A stretch of 64,000 nucleotides of DNA, from the NCBI RefSeq assembly GCF_026914265.1, contig NC_069124.1:12913723-12977722 (forward strand). The letters are read 5' to 3'. Below the pieces are notes generated by a model. It was not told the DNA's origin and made no database searches. It was given only the letters and a program-made list of their open reading frames with translations. The translations under genes and the position numbers were made by a program. Shown piece by piece: positions 28,333 to 42,054 of this stretch. The stretch's first letter is position 1. Every line of letters starts with the position of its first letter. Source of the stretch: Mya arenaria (Eukaryota > Mollusca > Bivalvia > Myida > Myidae).

Positions 28333-28505
28333 TCTTTGCCATTGTTTTTGAATGACTAACATTCTCATTTCTTCAAGTAACCCCATTTGTTTGAATTAAA
28401 CAAACCTCTTAAATCAAACAGAATCTGTCACTTGAAGGACATTCAAATAATTATTATCATTGTTATTAACTGTCGAAGAACATGAAGAACTGATTGGAAG
28501 AGGCA

Positions 28506-31500
28506 TTAGAAGCACCCATCGCGCCAACTTTCATCAAAGCGAGGTTTTGGTTGACTGTTCCGAACTTGTGGAGAGGGCAAACCAGATATTCTGAAAATGA
28601 TTTAGGAGCTTGCTCAAAACATTATCTACATTCTACCGTAAGATTCAATGGAATTAATTTCAATCAGCCATCAGGCCCCAATTAGTTGGCTACAGGCTTA
28701 TAATCATATTTCATTTAGCCCAATTAGTTGGCTACAGGCTTATAATCATATTTCATTTAGCCCAATTAGTTTTAACTAAAAATTGATTTTACAAAATACT
28801 TTATCATGAGTAATATACAGATAATTTTCCTATATATGTCTTAGAACTGTTCAAAATGAGTATATAAAATTGCTTTTACAAAATACTTAATCTTGTTTAT
28901 CATAAATAAAATTAATAAAAAGAAGTAAGTATATTGGTGCTGTCAGACATTTACCTTGAAAACAAAATGACAAATCATTTAGCAAAACCACATTCACGTT
29001 TGACATACAAACCTTTTAGGAGTTGTTGGTATACTTGACCGGGGTGTTGTAGACCCAGGGCGCGGTATCGACCGCTTAGGAGTGGGGAGCCCGCTCCTCT
29101 GGGGTGAGGGCCCTCTCATAGCTCTCTGCGGCTGTTTGAGCCCGCTCACACTCGGGGACGCTGGCCGGCCAAGTGGGCTCAGAGGCAATCGACTGTTAAC
29201 AAAAGGGTTATATGTAATCTTTTTAATAGAAATAACGGTTAAAATAATACCTTTGATCAATTGATACAATGAGATTACATGCCAGTTTAATAAGATGTAT
29301 GAGAAAATTATATCTATGGTAACCTTCTTTCATATTATTAAAGATGCACTCTTACTCCCAAATAAGATGTACCACAAATTAATACTTTTGTTTTAATTCA
29401 CCAAAAATGTTGAAGAAATATTGAAGAAAATGGTTCTTATGATGGATACCGCATTGAATTTCAAAGAAAGGTGCAGAAAACACAGTATTTCTACGTTTTC
29501 AGACAATAATTAATCACTGTAAATCTTTAAGCACTCACCAATCATTTGTGTGTTTCAGCCATTAAATAAATGGTTAAAATCTTGTGACCAGTACTTACTA
29601 TTTTCCATAAATGCATCATTTAGTAAGCAGTTAAAGGTTAATCACTCAAAATTTATGTTTTTATACATATGTATGTATTGATTTTAAATGAGAATGTCAC
29701 TTAAACTAAAGTTTTGCTGAGTTGCGTGCCAAAGACATTTTCATGGCTTATGTCTAATGTCTTTTTTTTTGCAAAATGTGCATGCTTACTTCTAACAAAA
29801 CTATAAAATGATAACCTAACTCTATTGTATTTTCAGCATTAAATTAAAAGCATAAATTTCAATATTTAAACTTTAATTATCACAAAGTCATAATAGTGAT
29901 GAAAAGACCTTTAAAGTGGACTCTTTCTGGGAAACCATACCTGGCATATTTGGGAGAGTCATCATTGTGAACACCATTTTCACCGTTAGAGTGATCAGTG
30001 AGGCTTGAGTCACTGTTGTGATGCTGAACACGAGGAATAAGCCTTGATACATTCGGAGCACTGCCTCGGAAGTTGGATGCACCTGGAATTTTAAGATAGC
30101 TAATATTTTTCAGATGACAGTGTAGAGAGGCTTTTATTTCCAGTCAACATCATTTTTATACATTTTTCATAAGTTTGAAAAGTTTAAATAAAATAATTGC
30201 TGGACTGTTGAGGTCAGTTTACACTGAGTTTCTGCTGTTTTTGACCCCTACCACCTGTAGCAATATATACACCGCAGTGACCATCTACCCCAATATTAAC
30301 TTAACTAAGTTGTTGGCACATGAACATTGATTGCTGGCCTTAAGGTTAGGCAAAAAGCTGTGGTCAGAACCCACTGAGTTTGTGCTGTCTCTTGAACCTC
30401 ACTGCCTGTAGCAATATATACACCGCAGTGACCATCTACCCCAATATTAACTTAACTAAGTTGTTGGCACATGAACATTGATTGCTGGCCTTAAGGTTAG
30501 GCAAAAAGCTGTGGTCAGAACCCACTGAGTTTGTGCTGTCTCTTGAACCTCACTGCCTGTAGCAATATATACACCGCAGTGACCATCTACCCCAATATTA
30601 ACTTAACTAAGTTGTTGGCACATGAACATTGATTGCTGGCCTTAAGGTTAGGCAAAAAGCTGTGGTCAGAACCCACTGAGTTTGTGCTGTCTCTTGAACC
30701 TCACTGCCTGTAGCAATATATACACCGCAGTGACCATCTACCCCAATATTAACTTAACTAAGTTGTTGGCACATGAACATTGATTGCTGGCCTTAAGGTT
30801 AGGCAAAAAGCTGTGGTCAGAACCCACTGAGTTTGTGCTGTCTCTTGAACCTCACTGCCTGTAGCAATATTTACACCAACTACTCCAATATCAACTTACT
30901 AGAGTTGTTGGCAAGTCAACGTTGGTTGTTGGCATAAAGACGGTCAGGCTGACTGCTGTGGTCTCTGAGCCCGCTGAGTTTGTACTGAACCTATGAACCT
31001 GACCGATTGCAGTAATATAAACACCCTACTACCCCATTGATAACATACCAGCGTTGTTGACATGCAGGTGTTGGTTGCTGGCATATGGACTGTCGGGTGG
31101 ACTGCTGTGGTCAGAGCCCGCTGAGTTTGTGCTGTCTCTCCGACCCTCACCCTCTGAATAACAAATAGTTCTGACTGTGATATTATGCATTAGGTTTTAA
31201 GAAGATATTAATAACTGTATTGTGGAGGTTCTGATATAGACCTTGTTAGAGAAATGACATTCCTTATCACCAGTTATATTGCCATTTCTTATTGTATTTG
31301 GCAATGCAATTTCTTATGACATTTATAATCTTTTTGCCAATTACCGTACATTGCCATTTCTTTTTGCTGATGATATTGATACTTTTTTAGCATTTTTAAA
31401 AATGAAATTTTCTTATTGTCAATGATATTACCATTTTGCATTTTTTTATGACATTTATAATCTTTTTGCCAATTACGGTACATTGCCATTTCTTTTTGCT

Positions 31501-34500
31501 GATGATATTGATACTATTTTAGCATTTTTAAAAATGAAATTTTCTTATTGTCAATGATATTACCATTTTGCATTTTTTTATGTTCACTGTATTGCTATCT
31601 TTTATTGCCAACCACATATGCCTTTCTTTTTGCCAATTGTACTTTTGATTCAACAAAGACAATTCCCTTTTGCCAATATTGCCATTTCATATTGTCATTA
31701 AACTGCTATTTCAAATTGCCAATGATATTCTTGTTGCCATTTCTTATTGAATTGAAGATTTTTTTTTCACTTTGAGAAATATTTCATTTCACATGACTAT
31801 GGCGAAGATGTCAGACAGGGGCATGTTTTATAACATACTCTATTTTACTTAATTAATTTTGATAATTTGCACTGTTAAAGCATTATAAGTCTCAAAAGGT
31901 ATAAAGAAATAAAACATTCAGTAAATCAGGCTTATAAAACATTTCTTCTCTTGATTTATAGCAATTACACAAGACATAATTAATAAGGAATGACATGCAA
32001 AGTATTGTTAATAGGAACAATAAATCATAATGCAAACAATGCAGACATAGTATGTAACAAAAAGTAGAAATAATAAAACATGTTTTCAGACTACATGCTT
32101 TAACTGATTAAAACTGAAAGCAACCGTAACCAATCTGAAATGAAAGATTGCAAATAATTAACAACCGCATGTGTAGAACATTTAAAATGGCTGTGTATTA
32201 TTAAGGTAAAATACCATCTGCACCTTTCGTGAAGAAGCTGTTGAAGGCAAATATCCCTGAGATTGTTTTTTTCTATATATAAATCATAAAACTCATAAAA
32301 ACAGTGTATTTATTAGTTATCACTGTTTGATGCAAAATCTCCATGATCATAATTGTGCCACACTCAGCCCTGATAAAACAAGAGCTGTCACAGAGACAGC
32401 GCGCTCGAATATTACGCTGCTTTTCAGTGTAAGGATTGAAAAGTTTTGGGGAAACATGGATCACTGTAAACTTAGATTAGATTTCAATGCAATACATGAT
32501 GTTTTTGCTGAGATATTAACATGAATGTGGTTACATGCAAAATTTTAACCAGAATTTTTAAGTCCAATAATTAAGGGCCATTATTTGCAAAATACAGTTA
32601 TCTAACTTGGTTATTCAAGTAGGTTGGGTGGTTGAGTACCATTGTATAAAGTCTCAATGCAATACATGAAGTAGTTGCCGAGATATTAACCTATGTGTGC
32701 TAACATGCAAAACCTTACCAGAATTTCTAGTCGCATAGTAAAGCGGCAAAAATGATATAATATAAAAGACAGAGTTATCTTTCCTGATTAATTAAAAAGG
32801 TTGAATGGTTGGGAGCCTGTGTTTAAAGTTTCAATGCAATACATGATGTATTCGAATTTCTATGTCGAATAAAAAACGGCCATAATTTGAATTTAATGCA
32901 AACTAGAGTTATCTTACTTGGTTAATTAAGTAGGTTGGATGGTTGAGTACCATTGAATAAAGTCTCAATGCAATACTTCAAGTAGTTGCTGAGATATTAA
33001 CCTATGTGTGCTTAAATGCAAAACCTTAACCAGAATTTCTAAGTCAAATAATAAAGGCCCATAATTTGCATTATATTCCAAAAAAGTGTTATCTAACTTC
33101 ATTAGTTTAGTAGGTTAGATAGTTGGGAATACATATCTAAAGTTTCAATGCAATACATGATGTATTTACTGAGATAATGACTTAAAGGTGCTTACATGCA
33201 AAACCTTAACCAAGGTGTGACGCCAACGCCGCTGACGATTGGGTGAGTAGTAAAGCTCTCCTTATATTCTTCGAATAGTCGAGCTAAAAATGTGTATTTA
33301 TTTGTTTGAAAGTCATTGATAATAAGCTGTATCCATAAGCTGTATCCATTAATAATAATAATAAATAAAAAGATATCTGAAGATATCAACTATGAGGGTT
33401 TGAAATAGTTTTGTCAGTGATTGGTTAAATACAGTGAGTCTACATGAGATTGCCCATACTCCTTGTAGCAACAGGGATCATTCCCTTTAAAATTTCTTTA
33501 TTTTTCTGAATATATTTTTGATATAATGTATAAATGAAGTGACAATGAATTGTCTGTAGCCATATTTAAATGTAAGCATTCTGGTATCATAGTATTTACT
33601 GGTATGTCGGAGACAGATTGTTGTTCTACAGTGAAAAGGATTTCTTAATTTATAGGACACCTAACTAAGTGATGTAGTAATTCCTGAATTCTGCCAAAAG
33701 TTAAAAAACAACAACATTCAATTACAAACATTTGCTAAATAAATTTGACAAATTAAATTTTATGATACCAGAAAACATTTGAACTGTAACATGCATGCAG
33801 ATTCCCATCCGAACTGGACAACAGAAACCTTACCCTCCAACCTAGCTGGGCTTGAACGATTAGAGTCTGCCGAGGACAGACTATTGGAATCGTTATATTG
33901 AGAGGCACTCGTGTTTGGAAGGGGTCGCGACCTAAACCCTGTGAGGGAGGTGGATATAGAGCCATATACCATGAAATATGTTCAAAGACATATCACCGCT
34001 TGAGAGTGGAAGAATAGAAAATTGTAAAATCTGTTCGGTTGACAAAGAGTAATAAATATAATTGTACACGCAAAACAGGCCTAGCAAAATTGTTTCCCTA
34101 ACAATCTTAAATCCATTATATAATACTAATGTTTGGTATAGCTTATGTAAAATTCTCATTCTGAGACTGTATTTTTATCATTACCTTGATAAACATTTTT
34201 TTTATTAAGTTTAAGAAAGATTTAAGTTTTGACTGCTTTTACCATGATACAGGTAGTCAAATATATTTTTAGACATAATATAGAATCATTTCAAGTTATA
34301 CAATTACAAGAATATAAAACAATAGTTTGAAAACACTATTGCAAAAACCAGTATGATGGTGAACAATCTACATGTACATGTATACACATACAACATACAT
34401 GTACATTTAAGTAAATGTTTATGTATGCTACACTAATGATTAAATTTAAATTAATTTGAAAAATGTGTCTACCATTTATTAATACATATGGTTACAAGGT

Positions 34501-37500
34501 ACAAAATTAATATGCTACATGTTGTATATAAAGAATTAGTGTAAGAATAAATATATAAAATCCTCATAAAGAATGGAAGATGACCAGTGCACCAAAGGAT
34601 TTGAGTGAACCAGTATACAGGTAAAGTATGACATTGATCGATTGTCTCTAATTCTCTATAAATCTAATTCTCTATATTTATGCATGAAATTTTGTTCAAC
34701 CAAAGAGAGAAAAGTAGGAAAACGCAAGGACGTAAAACTTTACCTCTTCTGGGTGAGGTGTGAGCCATGCTCTGTCTTAGGCTTTCTTCTTGCTGTTTTG
34801 CCATGTTCTCTATGTCCGTCACATTCTGGTGGTGAATGGCTGGCTCCTCCCCATCAACATCATCTTCTGGAGTCTCTGCGGGGCTAGGCTTGTCTCGAGA
34901 CTTTTTGGGTCGAGTAAATGTCCCAGTGTTTAACCTACTACCTATAAACATCAAAGAAACTTAAACTACAATTCCACATATTACCATGTTATTTACACAC
35001 CTTTAGATGCACTATATTATATAGCGGGTAAGCATTTCCTTTTGTAAGCTAGCAATACAATTTAGGGAGTGAACACAATAATATATGTAAGCACGAATGA
35101 AATATATACTTTTGTTGCTCACAAAGTGAAATAATCTGTGAACTTACATCAATTCTTTTTTCTGCTGATAATAATAATAATGCTTTAAAGGGATACAGAA
35201 TGACAGTTAATATTGTTTTTTTTATAAATCCCTAAATTAAATGTCTACGTATCCTCAAATTTCATAATTAAAATCATCGAATTGTGTCTCCACCATGTGC
35301 AAGCTGACATTTAATTTGATAGCGAGAGTCGGCCAAAATTTAGTCCTCAGAAGTAAAGAAACTTTTAACATTTTGGGTAAAACTTCCAAAGCAAAGGTGA
35401 AAGTTTGGAAGTTTATAATATGATTTTTTTTCATACACTTTCATGGAGTTGGTATGTTTTTATTGCAAATCATTTCATATTTCATTAGAATAGTTGTACA
35501 ATAAAGGAGAAGATCTTGACTTGAACTTCCTATCTGGGAAAAAAATTTATGGCTAGGAAGTTCATATTTCCTATTTTAATTCTTGAAAGAAGCTCTTAAT
35601 CAGCTTCATCTTTAACAACTAAACAAGATAATAGAAGCAATACATGTCATGTATTGTAGTGAATGCTGATATCATTAATATTCATCATAACCACTACAGA
35701 CCTTGCAGTCCAGGGCTGTATGCAAGGCTGGATTTGGCATGGGGTTTCATGGCGGAGGGTTTCATTATCCTTGGAGATGGGGTGTTGTCTGCAGATAAGC
35801 TCATGGCGGGACTGTTTGCTTTTGGAGGAGTCGAGTAATTATGAAATACTGGCGTGCTGCTGCTGCGACTCACTGAAAAACACCAACAAAATGATTATGC
35901 ACAAAAGGTATACTTTCACATAACATTGCAACTCCATGTTATCGTTTTAAACAAGGAAATGCAGCATGTACTGTGTAAAATCAAATATGTATCATTATTT
36001 TAGTAATTCATTCTGAAAACTCTTGATCAAGGAACAGTGATTCTTTTATGAAAATTTATTCCATTTACAGGTTGTTTTACCACAGAAGAGCCTTTAAAAA
36101 GAAAATCTTCAAAATAGGTAGAATTTTCCATTAAAATGAAAGGACATCAAAAAAGAAACTGTAAAATCTTAGTATATACTTTTTTGATAGTACATTAACT
36201 TATATCATCCAGGTTGTAAGTTGAATTACAATTGTCTATTAATAATATAAAATGGTTATTGAATATTCTTATCATTCCAAAAAATGGGACTTGTCATGTT
36301 TATTTTCCTAATAAATGGTAGTGATTGAGGAATTTTGTGCAGACTAATTGTTAATCTTGAAAAAGACTAAAGACAGAAGATAAGGGAAACAAATTATATC
36401 TGTACAAAATAATATTGTGTTTGAATGACAGGCTTAGAAGGCATTGCTAGTGTGCTTACTTCTTGCAACTTCATCCAGCTTATACTTTAGGGATTTCCGT
36501 GCAGAGGTGATATCTGGTGCGGGGCTGTCAAGGTCTTGCCTGACCCACTTGTATGGAGACATCCTGTGCTGTTGTGGCGTTAATGGCCTTGGAGAACTGT
36601 ACAACCTGCACAAGATAACAATTAAGGGTACAAGATAAATAAGTTCAAGCTGAACAAACACACACCTGTAAAGTATTTGGAGAACTCTTCAATAACACCT
36701 TGCTTGTCAAACATCAGGTACATTATAAGATGGCAAATTAGCCAATGCAAAAAAAAAAATCTGCAAAGGAGGGTGTGACAGGTAAACACAGGTTTTATAG
36801 AGTAAGTGAATTTAAACACTGCACAGGACCTTTCACAGGCTGGTACTGGTGCGCTAAAATGGTCTGTGAAAGGTACTGTGCAGTGTTTAAATTCACTTAT
36901 AAAACCAGTGTTTACCTGCTTCTGTTTTTCAAAATCTGTATCACAGGAGCGCTTGATAATCGTAAATCGTTATGATTAAACACCTGAGGCACATTAATTT
37001 TCAAATGTGAAATATTTCCAATAGGGAGAAATGAGTCTGCTATGATCGAACATCTGGGACACTTGCTATTTCTTCATTAATTAGCATGTGCTAAACATAG
37101 GTTATATTACATAATTTTAAATGACAGGTTTTTGTTTTAGCAGTGTTTGATATCATATTAATGACTCTCTTTATGACTTATGCCAATCAATATTTGAGTC
37201 AGTGTTTTTGATGCATGGTACAAATATGGATGATTGGGTATTTTAATCAACTATTTTTGGCAGTTTACACAATTTGTATTTTAATTTGATTCTTAACCAC
37301 CATCTGAATCTGAGTTTTCTTCATCAAATATAACTTATGGGAGAACATGCAAACTGAAGCAAAATACAAAACAGTAACTTTCTTCTCTTTGGTATAAATA
37401 CACCCTGATTCTTAACCAAGTAGGTATTCTGATAGCCATATCTGAATTTGAGTATCCAACTTCAGGAAAGTTGAGGTCCAAAACAAATTGACGTAATACT

Positions 37501-40500
37501 GACCTTGTGGCAATTTGGGAATATCTTTTGCATTTTAGTAGGTTTTTACCCTTTGTTTTATTGCCTGCGAATGTTTCCATGCCCTGTCATCTGTTTTATT
37601 TGATGAAACAATCAAAATTTTGTTGAAATCACAATTTATCATGGTGATTATGAATTGCCTACTGAGGGCATCTCATTGCTGTCCGTGTTAAAATATCCAT
37701 TTTGCTGATGGAAGTTATGAATTGAAATTTTACATTATATGAACCATTATTATATTCTGACTCTGAGATGAATGCAAAGTATTAAGAGACAATTTGTTGG
37801 AAAATAAGTTAGTTATGAGCTAAAAATCATAAAAAAAACATTGTCCTATATATGTGGGTTTTAACCTTTGTAAACTATGTAATGATAGCATTTATTGAGA
37901 AATTTTATAGGAATTAATGGTTGATATATAGATTTTAGTGATTATTTATATTTTTCATTCACCATTTCATGTCTTTTCATAATAATAGTGATTTTGTCTC
38001 CTTGTCCTTATTAAAAAAATCTCTACTAAGAGTGCACCAAAATGTGCCATTTGGCAGTGGAAGTTTAAAAAAATCACCAGCCTCCAAAAGTTGGAATTAT
38101 TTTCTGGGAAAGGTCCAGCTATTAAATAATAGATATTTTAAAATAAAGATCATCCGAATTTTGAGATTTCCCACTATTTATAGATGCTCTTTGTTGGATG
38201 TGTCCTCTTGGGCTCTTTGCAAGAAACAGTAGACACGCTTTCAACCTGGCAAAACCACCTCCAAATAACATTCATGTAAACTAGATCATCAATCTTAAAA
38301 TTTAAGATCTGGTTATTAAATATACCAAGTAGGATTTCAATTCAAATAAAAAAAAACCACACCAATGTTTGCAAAATTGAAACCCACAGTTTTTCTTTGG
38401 AGGAATATCTTGTACGATGTTATTGACAAGGTTAAACAGAGTGGAAAGAGTGTCTGCATGGGTTGCATAATCATCTTTAGATGAACATGATTGCCAAGAA
38501 ACAAACAAGAATTAAAGTAGATTTGTTATTGCCATACATACAGTACACTCCACGCGGAACTACCACTTTCCGTTTTCCTCGGCGGATTTTGGTCATCGCG
38601 GACACGACATCCAATTGATCATAATCCTCTTTCCTCGGCGTTTTTACTCGTTCACCCACCGAGGCTGATCAGTGGACCGTATAATTACAATCGCCGCATT
38701 ACTCGGAGGTAAAAACACCGCGAAACTCGGAGTAAAACCGATAAGAATCTCCCACTGTATCTAATTTTGTTTAATTTATTTGATATTTTTTGCTACACCC
38801 GTAATTATTTATAAAAATAATTTATTTCGCGTACCTAATTTTCGGACATACAAAGGACATCAATCGTAACTTTCACACTTACCAAGTTTCAAAGACGAAG
38901 TTTATCTATCTATCTACCTAGTCTAAAATAATAGACGTGTTATACGGGATTCTTCCAATCCCTAACGTCTAAACGGGAATGTGCAAAAAACGGGGGTGTT
39001 TTAAAAATATTGAAATTGTTTTAAGTGAAGTATTTTATGGTTGAAATTGATCATAAAGAGTTATATTCATATTTTACCATGTAAGTGAAATGTTATTTTG
39101 CACTAAACAAGCATTAAGTGCATTAAAACAAGTTGTTTACCTTTCCAATAAAACGAAAGTTGACTGACACAGACAACAATTATGCGAAGGGGAACAACTC
39201 GATACAATCGTAATAGCTCGGCCTCCTCCGACAAAGCTTCGAGATAGACCTCGTTATACAATCGTAACAACTCGGCCATGGCCGAAATGTTCCGAGCGAT
39301 TTAAAACTGTGCCCTAAAGCCTTGCAGGTGCCCTTCATGTATATATCGTTATGTTTTGACAGAATGAAATGAAAAAAAGCCGTCAAAATCATAAGTATAA
39401 GTTGGATATTTATTTTTTGTGTACGGAACTAATATAAAATAACATTATCTGGTAATATTTCTTGTTTTTATGATATTTTATAGACGCTATATGCTTTAAC
39501 CCGGAATCCTGATCGGAACAACTACCCACTTTTGACACTAAACAATTTGTACGTGAAGGATTTGCCATATCAAAAATCTAAAAAAAATCCGTCAACGTAC
39601 AATTATTTGGACTATCTATCTACCTAACCGTATACACCACTGTTGACAAGTTAATTAGTAAATACCCATCCTAAACGATGTATTGCATGTAGAAAGAGGA
39701 AGTGTGAAATATTTATTGTAGGATTAAATAAACAACAAGGGCAATCAAGGGATTAAGAAAACAAAGACATGACATTTTTGTAAAACGATCTGCCAATAAT
39801 AAAACTTGTACCACACTTGTAGACTGTAAGAAGCAATTATGTACAGTTATACCCATTGAATCATCAATAAAAGTCAACACATTCAATGATTTATAGGTAA
39901 CTAATTAATGTGATGAATTAAAGTTGAAAATGCAAAACTTAAGTTACATTCGAAAACACCACTCAGACACATTAATCCTGCATAACAATATACATGCTCT
40001 CCATGAGATCCTCGTGGGTAAAACTGTGAGTTATGTGACGTCACACAGTGTGACTGTTTGATCTGAAGCCGATAGAATGTGTTATTCATTTCAATGCATG
40101 TATAAAATGGTGTTTAATGGGATTTTAATTAACTTGATGAAGGATTTACACTTATATGCGTAATAAATAAGTTTAGAACCATTGATAACTACGGATAAAT
40201 TAATAAGTGTTAATAAGTGGTAAAAATGCAAATTAAGAAATAATGACCGAAAAATATCCACACTTACAAAGTTCTCAACACCTTCATTACTCCAATCTAA
40301 TTAAGTTCTCAACACCTTAATATAGTAAGAGAAAGATGACAATAACAAACACAAACGCACGCTATGGTATATCTTTTAATTACATAATGTGAAAAACAAC
40401 AATTGTTTGACGATGCTGATGAAAATTTACAATAATTGTTTTTAAAAAGAAACTTACTGTTCTTTGAAAAATTAATTATCTCATTATTTAATACTGTTTT

Positions 40501-42054
40501 AACAGAAGCAATGTACTGTAGTAGCTATGCACAAAACGCGGAGTTCTGCGATTAGGTCAATAAATCGATACGATCACCGGCGCTACCGGCAATAAAACCC
40601 TCCATAGAAAACGATTAACTCGGTGCAACTCGGCGAAATTTAGCGAGGAAAAAGGTTGCGTACTCAGCGGAAATCCGCGATAATTTAAAAACGCCTCCGA
40701 GTCACCGAGGAAAGTGGTAGTTCCGCGTGGAGTGTACTGTAACTGCAAAATTTGTTGTTCAATGAGTATAAGGGTACTACATAAACATGGAACATACGAT
40801 TATCTTTGGACATTACGATAACATTTGCATAATGCATATACACTAAATAATCCTTAATAACACTGAACATTTATTGAAAACTATAACAACAATAAAGTAA
40901 ATGATGTACCAACATGTATAGTTTGTGTAATATTCTCATTTTGAGACTTATCTTAATCATTATTTTGATCAACTTTTTTTTTATTAAGTTTTGGCAAGAC
41001 GTGGCAAGTGCTTGTACAGCTCTTTTCCAGGATTATATGATTGCCAAAGAAACTGATTTATTCTAAGTCCTTAGTGTTGTACGCTTGGGGTAGAAACTTC
41101 ATTTTCAATATTTTTTGCAGTGATCTTTTATCACAAGAATATTGTTGTTGTTTTTTAAAGAATCACCTTATCGCCAAAAGACCAGCTATTTTATTGAACT
41201 ACAGTGTACAGCGAGCCAATCAGAATTGTGGTATTATATCGTAATTCACTGCTAAGAAAGCGTCTGCAATGTCTTGATGATCGCGAACATTCCCGATTGA
41301 AAGCGATTGGCTTTCCCGTTTGGAACTTATTGGCGGAAATGGTCGAACCCAGCTAGTCTATTTACGGCCGTAGCCGAACGCGCTCCGGGCTATCTTCGTA
41401 AAAACCTGTAAGCGAGCACCTTGCAATGACGAATCGTTACTAAAAATAAATTGCAAAACAGATTGAGTCACTGGAATTTACTTTTGTTTTTGTTTCAACA
41501 ATTTGAAAGTCAAAGTCAGGGTTGAGGTAGGCCTATACCCCCTCTGAAATCTCAACTGATTTTCACGATTTGGAAAAGTGATCCCTGAGGACATCAAAAA
41601 TCCGCAACTTCCGTAGCAGTCTGGAAAACTTTCACCCATGTAAATATATATATTTTGCATATGACAATAGCGAACGCCAGCGGGAAACCTGCATATACAA
41701 CTGTTCAAGGGGCATTCAGGTTGACTAGTAATTTACTTACCAATTATCATCATCTTCATGTGAGGGAGAATTCACATCAATTAACTCAACAGATTCTAAA
41801 CTTTCTGTCTTCTTGGCTATATCACGTTTTTCTGAATGTTTTCTATTATTATAAAATACACTGTTATTCACAGCCGGTTTTAATACTTCATTTCCTGTTT
41901 CAATAATATTTGAGTCATTATCAGATGTGGAAAGTTTTTGTTTAGATCTCAGAACTTCATTCTGAGTCTCCAATTTCTTTACTAAGTCTTGAAGCTTTCG
42001 AACTTCAGTCTGTGGATCTATTCCACCTTCTCCTATTTCCATTATGGATGTCAT
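28506..42054 (-). CDS. SLAIN: SLAIN motif-containing microtubule plus-end protein (SLAIN1/2 orthologue), complete
   Basis: Nine exons in phase on the - strand: 42054-41741, 36605-36460, 35872-35702, 34941-34744, 33938-33834, 31153-31049, 30082-29941, 29192-29013 and 28590-28506 (TAA), 481 residues. SLAIN proteins bind ch-TOG and EB proteins and promote persistent microtubule growth. A short N-terminal coiled coil (EVRKLQDLVKKLETQNEVL, residues 16-34) is followed by the conserved DDNWLYSSP, a KSLKYKLDEVARMSRSSSTP block and NMAKQQEESLRQ. Ser/Pro-rich repeats come next, and the C-terminus SWRDGCF matches vertebrate NWRDGCY. An EB-binding SxIP motif with basic neighbours (SSIPTTPKR) lies in exon 8. 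The first Met follows from the family N-terminus. Intron 1 holds a 2.2-kb transposon. The intron after exon 6 holds decayed copies of exon 6. Confidence 0.92.
28679..28769. repeat. 42-bp perfect duplication in the last SLAIN intron
   Basis: CCCAATTAGTTGGCTACAGG then CTTATAATCATATTTCATTTAG is repeated once, with a partial third copy. This is a recent tandem duplication. Confidence 0.9.
30221..31153 (-). repeat. About 150-bp tandem array made from SLAIN exon 6, seven units
   Basis: Units begin at 30221, 30371, 30522, 30673, 30824, 30971 and 31118 (periods 147-151). The last contains the working exon 31153-31049, which reads RRDSTNSAGSDHSSPPDSPY then ASNQHLHVNNA. The middle four are nearly identical and still read RDSTNSVGSDHS, then NLKASNQ, on the - strand. 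In these copies the bases before this stretch contain an in-frame TGA after the nearest acceptor, so they are probably not spliced in. Confidence 0.88.
31290..31590. repeat. About 125-bp tandem repeat, two units plus degenerate tail
   Basis: ATGACATTTATAATCTTTTT, GCCAATTACGGTACATTGCC and GCTGATGATATTGATAC blocks are repeated, followed by a degenerate TTGCCATTTC-rich tail to about 31750. Intronic in SLAIN. Confidence 0.75.
32379..33286. mobile_element. Dispersed element with ACAAGAGC...GAGCTAAA ends and internal repeats, copy 1
   Basis: The left end is ACAAGAGCTGTCACAGAGAC then AGCGCGCTCG; the right end is CTTCGAATAGTCGAGCTAAA. Inside is a tandem unit of about 190 bp with TCAATGCAATACATGATGT and AAAACCTTAACCAG. 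The same family occurs in reverse orientation at 54681-55843. No coding capacity. The superfamily is unknown; the look is that of an abundant bivalve repeat. Confidence 0.7.
36779..36918. mobile_element. 140-bp near-perfect palindrome (MITE-like) in SLAIN intron 1
   Basis: CAGGTAAACACAGGTTTTAT through CTGCACAG and CCTTTCACAG is mirrored by CTGTGAAAGG through CTGTGCAG to ATAAAACCAGTGTTTACCTG. The arms are about 58 bp with a loop of about 20 bp. Confidence 0.8.
38541..40739. mobile_element. 2.2-kb TA-flanked DNA transposon, non-autonomous, in SLAIN intron 1
   Basis: The first 31 bp, CAGTACACTCCACGCGGAAC then TACCACTTTCC, are perfectly inverted at the right end. TA lies on each side (38539-38540 and 40740-40741). 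The CAGT start with TA target sites fits Tc1/mariner-like elements. Subterminal regions are rich in CTCGG/CCGAG words. No transposase-like protein is visible, so it was probably moved in trans. The perfect TIRs suggest fairly recent insertion. Confidence 0.8.

Larger units (their letters stand above)
23430..28505. other. AT-rich stretch downstream of SLAIN; likely 3' UTR then spacer
   Basis: No coding exon was found. The SLAIN 3' UTR must extend into this stretch on the - strand, but several AATAAA-type signals compete and none could be chosen. It contains the short inverted-repeat element at 26312, the tRNA-like segment at 27311 and a small tandem repeat at 28212. Confidence 0.5.

Noticed and set aside
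39180-40089. Short frames inside the 2.2-kb transposon as transposase remnants
   Set aside because: Neither shows a DDE-type motif or helix-turn-helix pattern by eye.
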